Assembly (NCBI GenBank): GCA_964430295.1
Contig: CAYSEV010000056.1
Location: forward strand, 1 to 6,789
Source of the DNA: CAYGFH01 sp964430295
GTDB taxonomy: Bacteria > Patescibacteriota > Microgenomatia > UBA10105 > UBA927
Length of the DNA: 6,789 nucleotides
Reading direction: 5' to 3'
Shown here piece after piece: positions 1 through 6,172 of the stretch. Both the position numbers and the translations under genes were made by a program. Each line of letters starts with the position of its first letter. Within the stretch, counting starts at the first letter, position 1. The notes beneath the pieces were generated by a model, which did no database searches, was not told the DNA's origin, and saw nothing but the letters and a program-made list of their open reading frames with translations.

Positions 1-2264
1 TGAGTAACAAAAATGTGTTGTGGTTTAAAGATATAGATAAGCATGATGGCAACACGGTTGGCGGTAAAGGTGCAAACCTTGGAGAAATGACGCGTGCCGG
101 TTTTCCTGTTCCAAACGGATTTGTCGTCACAGTTCATGCATACCGTACCTTTTTAGATGCGGCAAATATCAGGAAAAGTATAGAGGAAGCCCTTCACGGA
201 TTGGATGTATCTGACAGTCAGGCACTCGATAAAGCTGCAAAAAAAGTACAACATATTATTACCAGAAGTGAATTTCCAAAAGAGATTGCCGATGACATTA
301 TAAAGGCATATTTTACGCTCAGTGGGAGTGAAACTAAACATGCATTGGTTGCTGTGCGCTCCAGCGCTACAGCAGAAGATCTTCCCGGGGCTTCATTTGC
401 CGGCCAACAGGCAACATTTTTGAATGTTCGTGGAGAAGCTAATTTAATAGAGATGGTAAAAGAAGCATGGGCATCTCTATTTACTGCCCGCGCAATCTTT
501 TATCGTGAGACAAATAAATTTGATCATTTTCAGGTGGGTATTGCAGTTCCGGTACAGAAAATGGTTGAATCCGAGAAATCCGGCATCATGTTTTCTATAA
601 ATCCTGTGACAAACGACAAGGACCGTGTCACCATTGAGGCTATTTTTGGCCTTGGGGAAATGATTGTACAGGGTGCCGTTACTCCTGACCATTATGAGGT
701 AGATAAGAAAACTATGACTATTGTCGTGCGTGAAACGCATACGCAGGAAAAGATCATGGAGAAAAAAGGTGACGGTAATATTGAGCATGCTCTTACCGAA
801 AAAGAAGGCGGTAAACCAAAATTGAGTGATGAAGAGATATTGGCACTTGCGAAACTGAGCATGAATTTGGAAAAACATTATTTTTTCCCTCAGGATAGTG
901 AATGGGCAATTGAAAAGGGAGAGGTCTATATAGTTCAAACAAGACCGATTACAACTATCGGCAAGGAAGCCGCAAAAACCAGTGGGACCGTGAAGGCAGA
1001 TGTATTTGCCAAGGGTGATCCTGCAAGTCCCGGCATGGCCTCAGGTCCGGTTAAAATGCTTGCAAGCGCGAAAGAGATTCATACGCTTAAAGCAGGAGAT
1101 ATATTGGTAGCTGAGCAGACAAATCCTGACTTTGTTCCGGCCATGAAAAAAGCTATAGCTATTATTACTGAGCGCGGCGGCAGGACCTCTCATGCGGCCA
1201 TTGTTTCCCGTGAGCTCGGAATTCCCGCTGTCGTTGGAGCCAAAGATATTCGAAAGCTGCTCAAGGATGGCATGGTTTTGACGGTAAATGGTTCAAATGG
1301 TGAAATTTACAAAGGTGCCATAAAGCCAACTGAGACTGCATCTGTCAAAAAAGTTATAAATCCTGAACATCTTAAAACAGCCACACACGTCTATGTAAAT
1401 TGTGCGGAACCAAGTAGAGCGGATGCAGTATCCAAATTAAATGCAGATGGTATCGGCCTTCTACGCGCTGAATTTATGATTGCAGATATCGGTACTCATC
1501 CGAAGAAGTTAATTCAGGATCATAAAGAGCATGTATTTATAGATACATTAGCAGAGAAACTCTCAATATTTTGCAAAGCGTTTGGATCCAGACCTGTTGT
1601 ATACAGAACGACAGATTTTAAAACAAATGAATATAGAAATCTAAAAGGTGGAGAAGCATTCGAACCGGAAGAACCAAATCCTATGTTGGGATTTCGGGGT
1701 GCAGCACGATACGTGTCTGACGCACGTGTGTTTGAAATGGAACTTGCCGCCATCAAAAAGGTTCGCCACGATATGGGGCTTACAAACCTGCATATGATGA
1801 TTCCGTTTGTACGCACACCGAAAGAGCTTATGGATGTGAAGAAAATTATTGCCGCTCACGGCATGACAAGATCTCCATCATTTAAGCTATGGCTTATGTG
1901 TGAAATTCCAACCAATGTTATTCGACTCAATGACTTTTTGGATGTTGGAATAGATGGAGTATCTATCGGGTCAAATGATTTGACTATGCTTATTTTGGGA
2001 ACTGACCGTGATAATAGCGAAGTTGCACATGATTTCTCGGAAATGGACCCATCAGTTCTTTGGGCATTTGAGCATATTGTCAAAACATGTGCAAAGCGTG
2101 GCGTAACCTGCTCTATGTGTGGACAGGCACCAAGTGATTATCCAGAACTGGTAGAGAAGCTTGTATCATGGGGAATCACAAGTGTATCTGTGAACCCGGA
2201 TGCTATTGATCATGTACGTGAAACAATCTATCAGGCGGAACATAAGCACGCCAGTAGAAAGTAA
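1..2264 (+). CDS. ppsA: Phosphoenolpyruvate synthase (pyruvate, water dikinase), start just outside the window
   Basis: PEP synthase converts pyruvate + ATP + water to PEP + AMP + phosphate in the cytoplasm, feeding gluconeogenesis. Counting from the GTG at 15 (749 residues), the N-terminal ATP-grasp domain spans about 1-315 and includes VGGKGANLGEM (15-25) and VRSSATAEDLPGASFAGQ (114-131). The swivelling phosphohistidine domain (about 330-435) has GGRTSHAAIVSRELGIP, with catalytic His393 at 1191-1193. The C-terminal PEP-binding TIM barrel (about 455-745) has GLLRAEFM, NPMLGFRGAARY, SIGSNDLT and MCGQAPS, with the catalytic Cys702. GGRTSHAA and CGQAPS are PpsA wording; pyruvate phosphate dikinase reads differently at the Cys motif and is longer. 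Start choice: the frame is open to the first base and reads SNKNVLWF before the GTG codon; the window opens with TG, so ATG one base earlier (MSNKNVLWF) is the likely start. That would add five residues, giving 754, somewhat shorter than the E. coli enzyme (about 790). eno follows two bases after the TAA. Identity is secure. Confidence 0.96.
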   Translation, partial: SNKNVLWFKDIDKHDGNTVGGKGANLGEMTRAGFPVPNGFVVTVHAYRTFLDAANIRKSIEEALHGLDVSDSQALDKAAKKVQHIITRSEFPKEIADDIIKAYFTLSGSETKHALVAVRSSATAEDLPGASFAGQQATFLNVRGEANLIEMVKEAWASLFTARAIFYRETNKFDHFQVGIAVPVQKMVESEKSGIMFSINPVTNDKDRVTIEAIFGLGEMIVQGAVTPDHYEVDKKTMTIVVRETHTQEKIMEKKGDGNIEHALTEKEGGKPKLSDEEILALAKLSMNLEKHYFFPQDSEWAIEKGEVYIVQTRPITTIGKEAAKTSGTVKADVFAKGDPASPGMASGPVKMLASAKEIHTLKAGDILVAEQTNPDFVPAMKKAIAIITERGGRTSHAAIVSRELGIPAVVGAKDIRKLLKDGMVLTVNGSNGEIYKGAIKPTETASVKKVINPEHLKTATHVYVNCAEPSRADAVSKLNADGIGLLRAEFMIADIGTHPKKLIQDHKEHVFIDTLAEKLSIFCKAFGSRPVVYRTTDFKTNEYRNLKGGEAFEPEEPNPMLGFRGAARYVSDARVFEMELAAIKKVRHDMGLTNLHMMIPFVRTPKELMDVKKIIAAHGMTRSPSFKLWLMCEIPTNVIRLNDFLDVGIDGVSIGSNDLTMLILGTDRDNSEVAHDFSEMDPSVLWAFEHIVKTCAKRGVTCSMCGQAPSDYPELVEKLVSWGITSVSVNPDAIDHVRETIYQAEHKHASRK

Positions 2265-2266
2265 CT

Positions 2267-3538
2267 ATGGATTCAAAAATATATAGTGCAACAGCAAGAG
2301 AAATATTAGACTCCCGTGGGAATCCTACCGTGGAAGTACAGGTCATACTAAACAGTGGCTATAGAGGAACGGCTGCTGTTCCTTCCGGCGCCTCAGTTGG
2401 CACATACGAGGCAGTTGAGCTACGGGATCGCGATAATAAACGATATGGTGGAAAAGGAGTATTAAAAGCAGTTGCAAACGTAAATAAGGTGATACACCCA
2501 AAGCTTAAGGGCATGGATGCCATGGGTCAGGGGGCAATCGACAAAATGATGGTAGATTTGGATGGAACTCCAAATAAAGCAAACTTGGGTGCAAACAGTA
2601 TTCTCGGGGTTTCTTTAGCCGTTGCTGTTGCAGCTGCTGCACATAACCGTATGCCGCTGTATAAGTACTTAAATATATTGGCAAATAACGGAACTCCGGC
2701 ACCAATGACAAAAATTCCCACCCCTACATTTAACGTAATCAATGGTGGAAAACATGGGGGTGGCAATATAGATTTTCAGGAATATCATATTATCCCTGCT
2801 TCAAACAAATCATTCTCTGATGCACTTCGTATGGGTACAGAACTGTATCATGCAGTTAAACAACAGCTCATAAACAGGGGTGCGATACATTCGATCGGTG
2901 ATGAAGGTGGCTTTGCCCCAAACCTTTCCACAAACAAAGATCCGTTGGAAATTCTAACTGAAACAATACGATCAACTACCTATCGTTTTGGCGTCGATGT
3001 GTTTTTTGGATTGGATGTTGCTGCATCATCTTTTAAAAGCGAGAGAGGGTATCAGATTAAAGATCGATCTATCCCGTATAGAACGCAGGATTTCATAACA
3101 TATATAGCAGACCTCCATAAACAATATAGATTGTTAACAATTGAGGATCCGTTAGGCGAAGATGATTGGGATGGATGGATTGACCTGAATAACCGCTTTG
3201 GTGGAGAACTCCTTATCATAGGTGATGATTTGCTTACGACTAATCCTGTACGGTTACAGCGAGCAATTGAAAAGAAAGCATGTAGCGCGATTCTGCTAAA
3301 GCCCAATCAAATCGGATCGTTATCAGAATTTTTAGCTGTTGTTGATATTGCTAAGAAACATGATATAAAGTGCATTGTTTCTCATCGAAGTGGAGAAACA
3401 AATGATACGTTTATATCTGATCTGGCGGTCGCGGTGCAATCTGATTATGTTAAATTTGGCGCACCAGCAAGAGGTGAGCGCGTTGGTAAATATAACAGGC
3501 TTCTTCAGATAGAATCGGAATTATTTCCGAAGCCGTAA
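2267..3538 (+). CDS. eno: Enolase (phosphopyruvate hydratase)
   Basis: Enolase interconverts 2-phosphoglycerate and PEP in glycolysis and gluconeogenesis. The product is 423 residues, the normal bacterial length. It opens with AREILDSRGNPTVEV (10-24), and the mobile active-site loop is VPSGASVGTYEA (38-49). By homology, catalytic Glu213 lies in GDEGGFAPNL and catalytic Lys345 in LLKPNQIGS. The Mg2+ ligands are Asp250 (GLDVAAS), Glu293 (TIEDPLGEDDW) and Asp320 (IIGDD). The substrate-binding HRSGET motif is at 373-378, and Lys396 (YVKFGAPARGERVGKYN) closes the site. All essential residues are present, so the enzyme should be active. The ATG lies two bases after the ppsA stop with only a weak purine stretch (agaaag) upstream, so translation is probably coupled to ppsA and both share one mRNA. 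Enolase uses the product of PpsA, which makes the pairing metabolically direct. A slightly unusual detail is FQEYHIIPASN at 170-180, where many enolases read FQEFMIMPVG. Confidence 0.98.
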   Translation: MDSKIYSATAREILDSRGNPTVEVQVILNSGYRGTAAVPSGASVGTYEAVELRDRDNKRYGGKGVLKAVANVNKVIHPKLKGMDAMGQGAIDKMMVDLDGTPNKANLGANSILGVSLAVAVAAAAHNRMPLYKYLNILANNGTPAPMTKIPTPTFNVINGGKHGGGNIDFQEYHIIPASNKSFSDALRMGTELYHAVKQQLINRGAIHSIGDEGGFAPNLSTNKDPLEILTETIRSTTYRFGVDVFFGLDVAASSFKSERGYQIKDRSIPYRTQDFITYIADLHKQYRLLTIEDPLGEDDWDGWIDLNNRFGGELLIIGDDLLTTNPVRLQRAIEKKACSAILLKPNQIGSLSEFLAVVDIAKKHDIKCIVSHRSGETNDTFISDLAVAVQSDYVKFGAPARGERVGKYNRLLQIESELFPKP

Positions 3539-3551
3539 ATTACCCCCCTTG

Positions 3552-3571
3552 CATGTGATCTGATTCACATG
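3552..3571. promoter_or_regulatory. CRP/FNR-family-like operator palindrome upstream of acsA
   Basis: Perfect inverted repeat: CATGTGA (3552-3558), six-base spacer TCTGAT (3559-3564), TCACATG (3565-3571). Its core is TGTGA-N6-TCACA, the consensus recognised by CRP (cAMP receptor protein) and many relatives in the CRP/FNR superfamily. It lies in the only sizeable gap on the + strand and is centred about 46 bases before the acsA ATG. The same bases could form a 7-bp RNA hairpin with a 6-base loop, but no T-run follows, so an intrinsic terminator for eno is unlikely. Function as an operator is inferred. No regulator gene is in the window, and no clear -35/-10 pair fixes whether it would activate or repress. 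Confidence 0.55.
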
Positions 3572-3594
3572 ATACGCTAAAAATACTTTCAATA

Positions 3595-3600
3595 AAGGAG
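3595..3600 (+). promoter_or_regulatory. Strong Shine-Dalgarno site of acsA
   Basis: AAGGAG, complementary to the 3' end of 16S rRNA, followed by a seven-base T-rich spacer and the ATG at 3608. It fixes the acsA start and is far stronger than anything seen before eno or rsmI. This suggests that acsA is translated independently rather than by coupling to eno. Confidence 0.85.
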
Positions 3601-3607
3601 ATTTTTT

Positions 3608-5341
3608 ATGGATGTTCAACCTGCCGAATTCATTAAAAAAGATAGTACTTCACTTCGTATAACACCGAATCTTCCGGATCTTGCTGCAGCGCCTGCAAAT
3701 CCATGGGAATCCATTAAATCCGAGCTTACCTATTTTAATGATGGTGGTGTAAATTTGGCTTTTAATGCAGTTGATCGTCATGTTGGTACACCGATAGAAA
3801 GTAAAACCGCTTTATATTGGGAGGGTGATGGCGGTGCGGCAGCTCATTACACGTTTGGTGATATGGCACGCCTTTCCAATCAATATGCCAATTACCTGAC
3901 ATCACTGGGTGTCGTAAAGGGAGACAGAGTATTTTTATTCCTTCCTCGTATTCCTGTACTGTATGGTGCATTTTTGGGTATATTAAAAGTTGGTGCTATT
4001 GCAGGAAGTCTGTTTAGTGCGTTTCAGGAACAGGCATTAGTTGATAGATTGGCCAACAGTGAAGCAAAGATACTATTTACCACAAAAGAGTTGTCTACAC
4101 GCCTTACCAATGCAAAAGAAAAACTTCCAAAACTTGAAAAAATTGTCATTGTCGATTCTCCGGAATTTCTTGGTGCAATTGCGAAACAACCAGACCGATT
4201 TAGTTGCGAACATACTATGCCCGAGGATTATTCGTTTATGCTCTACACATCCGGCACAACCGGCAAACCAAAAGGTGTTGTTCATGCACATGCAGGCATA
4301 CTTCATGAGTATGTAACGGCAAAATGGGTATTAGACCTCCATCCGGATGATGTTTATTGGTGTACGGCAGACCCTGGTTGGGTTACAGGCATAGTCTACG
4401 GTATTTTAGCTCCATGGATGCTTGGAGTTACTATGGTCGTTCATGCCGGACGATTTGATGCAGATGTGTGGTATTCAATACTCGAAAAATATAAGGTATC
4501 TGTCTGGTATACAGCTCCAACAGCCATCCGTATGCTTATGGCAAAAGGCGATGATTTAGTGAAAGCGCATAATTTATCATCTCTTCGACACCTCTGCAGT
4601 GTAGGTGAGCCGCTTAATCCGGAAGCTATCCGTTGGGGACAAAAGGTTTTTGGATTGGCTTTTCATGATACATGGTGGCAGACCGAGACCGGTGGGCATA
4701 TGATGGTTAATTTCCCAAGTCTCGACATAAAAATCGGCGCTATGGGTAAGCCGTTTCCGGGACTTGAAGCAGGTATTGTTGACGATGCCGGCAATCTGTT
4801 ACCGGATAAAACAGAGGGGAATTTGGCGTTCCGTCCGGGCTGGCCGAGCATGATGAGAACAGTATGGAATAATGAGGAAAAATATAAATCATATTTTGTA
4901 AATGGCTGGTATATATCCGGCGATCATGCATGGAAAGATGAAGATGGATACTTCTGGTTTATTGGTCGGGCAGATGATGTTATCAAAACATCCGGAGAAC
5001 GGGTCGGTCCGTTTGAGGTAGAATCAGCTCTTGTTGAGCATCCGGAAGTAGTCGAAGCAGGTGTCATTGGAAAACCGGATGAACTGCGAGGTGAAATTAT
5101 TAAAGCATTTGTAGTACTTCGAAATCCAAAGAAGTATGCGGAAGTGTCAGCACAGGAAACACTCAAGAAAGAACTTGGTGAATTCGTCAAAAAACATTTG
5201 GCAGGACATGCATATCCACGGGAGATTGAATTTATAGATAAATTACCGAAAACCCGAAGTGGAAAAATCATGCGCCGAATTCTGAAAGCCAAAGAATTAG
5301 GTCAGCCGATAGGTGATACATCTACGCTCGAAGAGTACTAG
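3608..5341 (+). CDS. acsA: Acetyl-CoA synthetase (acetate-CoA ligase, AMP-forming), short AcsA type
   Basis: Acetate-CoA ligase of the ANL (acyl/aryl-CoA synthetase) superfamily, cytoplasmic, forming acetyl-CoA from acetate, ATP and CoA through an acetyl-AMP intermediate, releasing AMP and PPi. The 577-residue product has the P-loop YTSGTTGKPKG (213-223), the adenine/ribose motifs SVGEP (331-335) and DTWWQTETGG (354-363), SGD with Asp439, the hinge stretch GRADDVIKTSGERVGPFEVE (453-472), and catalytic Lys553 in PKTRSGKIMRR. Lys553 is also the lysine acetylated in regulated homologues. Val259-Thr260 (GWVTG), Val332 and Trp357 align with the pocket residues that restrict Salmonella Acs to acetate, so acetate is the probable substrate; propionate cannot be excluded. 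The length matches Bacillus AcsA (about 570) rather than E. coli Acs (about 650). The start is fixed by AAGGAG seven bases upstream. A CRP-like palindrome precedes the gene. Confidence 0.93.
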   Translation: MDVQPAEFIKKDSTSLRITPNLPDLAAAPANPWESIKSELTYFNDGGVNLAFNAVDRHVGTPIESKTALYWEGDGGAAAHYTFGDMARLSNQYANYLTSLGVVKGDRVFLFLPRIPVLYGAFLGILKVGAIAGSLFSAFQEQALVDRLANSEAKILFTTKELSTRLTNAKEKLPKLEKIVIVDSPEFLGAIAKQPDRFSCEHTMPEDYSFMLYTSGTTGKPKGVVHAHAGILHEYVTAKWVLDLHPDDVYWCTADPGWVTGIVYGILAPWMLGVTMVVHAGRFDADVWYSILEKYKVSVWYTAPTAIRMLMAKGDDLVKAHNLSSLRHLCSVGEPLNPEAIRWGQKVFGLAFHDTWWQTETGGHMMVNFPSLDIKIGAMGKPFPGLEAGIVDDAGNLLPDKTEGNLAFRPGWPSMMRTVWNNEEKYKSYFVNGWYISGDHAWKDEDGYFWFIGRADDVIKTSGERVGPFEVESALVEHPEVVEAGVIGKPDELRGEIIKAFVVLRNPKKYAEVSAQETLKKELGEFVKKHLAGHAYPREIEFIDKLPKTRSGKIMRRILKAKELGQPIGDTSTLEEY

Positions 5342-5381
5342 ACAGAGATACAATGACAGAAGTTTTCAGATATGTGTATTC

Positions 5382-5397
5382 TCACACTGAGATGTGA
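5382..5397. repeat. Small inverted repeat in the convergent acsA-rsmI gap
   Basis: TCACA (5382-5386), six bases CTGAGA, TGTGA (5393-5397). The arms are the same pentamers as in the palindrome before acsA but in swapped order. It lies in the 60-base gap (5342-5401) between two converging genes. As RNA it could form a 5-bp stem on either strand, but no T-run follows on either side, so it is at best a weak terminator. The short arms make chance a fair explanation. Nothing else recognisable is in this gap. Confidence 0.3.
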
Positions 5398-5401
5398 ACT
5401 G

Positions 5402-6112
5402 TTATTTGAGTGAAAAAAGCAAGACAAACTCTCCCTTGGGATCAGTAAATTCAGAAAGAGCTGAGGAAACGCTGCCTTTCCATATCTGTTCGTGTATTTT
5501 TGTGAGTTCTCGTGCAAGGACAATTTCTATATTTCCGAATACTGATTTTAAATCTTCCAGTGTTTGTATAAGTTTATGTGGTGCCACATAATATATATAT
5601 GTGGATGGTGATGTCTCATGGAGTTTTTTAACAGCATTGAAATGGGAAATTCTCTTTCCTGATTTTTCATGCGGGTAGCCAAAGAATTGAAAGGATGAAG
5701 AAGGTAAGCCTGACAATGTAAGCGCTGTAATAGCTGCTGAAGGCCCCGGAATACCTTCTACTGTAATGTTGCGCTTCTGGCATTCACGTACCAGTCGGAA
5801 TCCGGGATCACTTATCAACGGTGTCCCTGCATCACTTATAAGGGCAAGATGTTTATCGTTCTGTAATAGTTCTATAATTTCCGGAAGTTTTTTTTCTTCT
5901 ATTTCATCGTAGTAGGTATAAAACACCGGTTTCCAGTCAGGGTTTTGGTCAAACAACTCACCGTATCGTTCATTGAGTTCATGGAGAAGTAATCCAGCGC
6001 GGCGTGTATCTTCACATAAAATAATATCTGCGCAAAAAAGAGTTTTAATGCCGCGAATTGTAATGTCTTCAAGATTTCCAATGGGTGTTGATACAATGGA
6101 TAGTTTTGCCAT
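5402..6112 (-). CDS. rsmI: 16S rRNA (cytidine1402-2'-O)-methyltransferase, short form
   Basis: RsmI uses S-adenosylmethionine to 2'-O-methylate C1402 of 16S rRNA in the ribosomal P site, tuning decoding fidelity. Family (tetrapyrrole methylase fold) motifs are in order: STPIGNLEDIT (8-18), CEDTRRAG (33-40), ALISDAGTPLISDPG (90-104), GIPGPSAAITALTLSGLP (120-137), FFGYPHEKSGKR (143-154), YYVAPHKLIQTLEDL (174-188) and LARELTKIHEQIWKG (199-213). The 236-residue protein stops at GEFVLLF and lacks the C-terminal extension of the E. coli protein (286 residues). Two normally well-conserved spots differ: YTYYDEIEE (66-74) replaces the usual YHEHNE-like stretch, and YYVAPHK replaces Y-E-(A/S)-PHR. The ATG at 6112 (MAKLSIVSTP) is preferred over an in-frame TTG at 6130 because the motif starts at the usual distance from it; neither has a Shine-Dalgarno sequence. 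lexA ends 60 bases upstream on the same strand. Confidence 0.93.
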   Translation of the reverse strand: MAKLSIVSTPIGNLEDITIRGIKTLFCADIILCEDTRRAGLLLHELNERYGELFDQNPDWKPVFYTYYDEIEEKKLPEIIELLQNDKHLALISDAGTPLISDPGFRLVRECQKRNITVEGIPGPSAAITALTLSGLPSSSFQFFGYPHEKSGKRISHFNAVKKLHETSPSTYIYYVAPHKLIQTLEDLKSVFGNIEIVLARELTKIHEQIWKGSVSSALSEFTDPKGEFVLLFSLK

Positions 6113-6118
6113 GCATTC

Positions 6119-6148
6119 AGTATACTGCAATATAGTCTACAATATCAG
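6119..6148 (-). promoter_or_regulatory. Possible sigma70-type promoter of rsmI
   Basis: On the - strand, CTGATA (6148-6143, four of six matches to TTGACA) is separated by 18 bases from TATACT (6124-6119, five of six matches to TATAAT). Transcription would begin at about 6112, the A of the rsmI ATG, giving a leaderless mRNA. This would fit the lack of a ribosome binding site. Such matches arise by chance in AT-rich gaps. Read-through from lexA is equally possible. Confidence 0.3.
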
Positions 6149-6172
6149 AGATAGATACTTCTGGTGTTCGGA

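Noticed and set aside
477..938. 153-codon open frame on the - strand inside ppsA
   Set aside because: It lies wholly opposite the motif-confirmed ppsA and its translation shows no recognisable domain. It is a coding shadow, as are the shorter - strand frames opposite ppsA, eno and acsA.
15..2264. Pyruvate phosphate dikinase instead of PEP synthase
   Set aside because: GGRTSHAA and CGQAPS follow PEP synthase wording, and the protein is about 750 residues rather than about 870.
3552..3583. Intrinsic terminator after eno
   Set aside because: The 7-bp stem is followed by GATACGCTAAAAA, not by a T-run, so it does not fit a Rho-independent terminator on the + strand.
4041..4316. 91-codon + strand open frame inside acsA
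   Set aside because: It overlaps in another frame the acsA stretch containing the P-loop motif, and its own translation looks random.
5584..5604. Inverted repeat CCACATA/TATGTGG around an AT run
   Set aside because: It lies inside rsmI, where the AT run is explained by the codons for YIYYV. No site or element is needed.
6113..6130. In-frame TTG at 6130 as the rsmI start
   Set aside because: It would add six residues (MQYTEC) ahead of the family's usual N-terminus, without a Shine-Dalgarno. The ATG at 6112 fits better.
6166..6170. GTTCG, one half of a Gram-positive-type SOS box, just downstream of lexA
   Set aside because: The partner half CGAAC is absent at the right spacing, and it lies after the lexA stop rather than before a lexA-type promoter. 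Chance is more likely.
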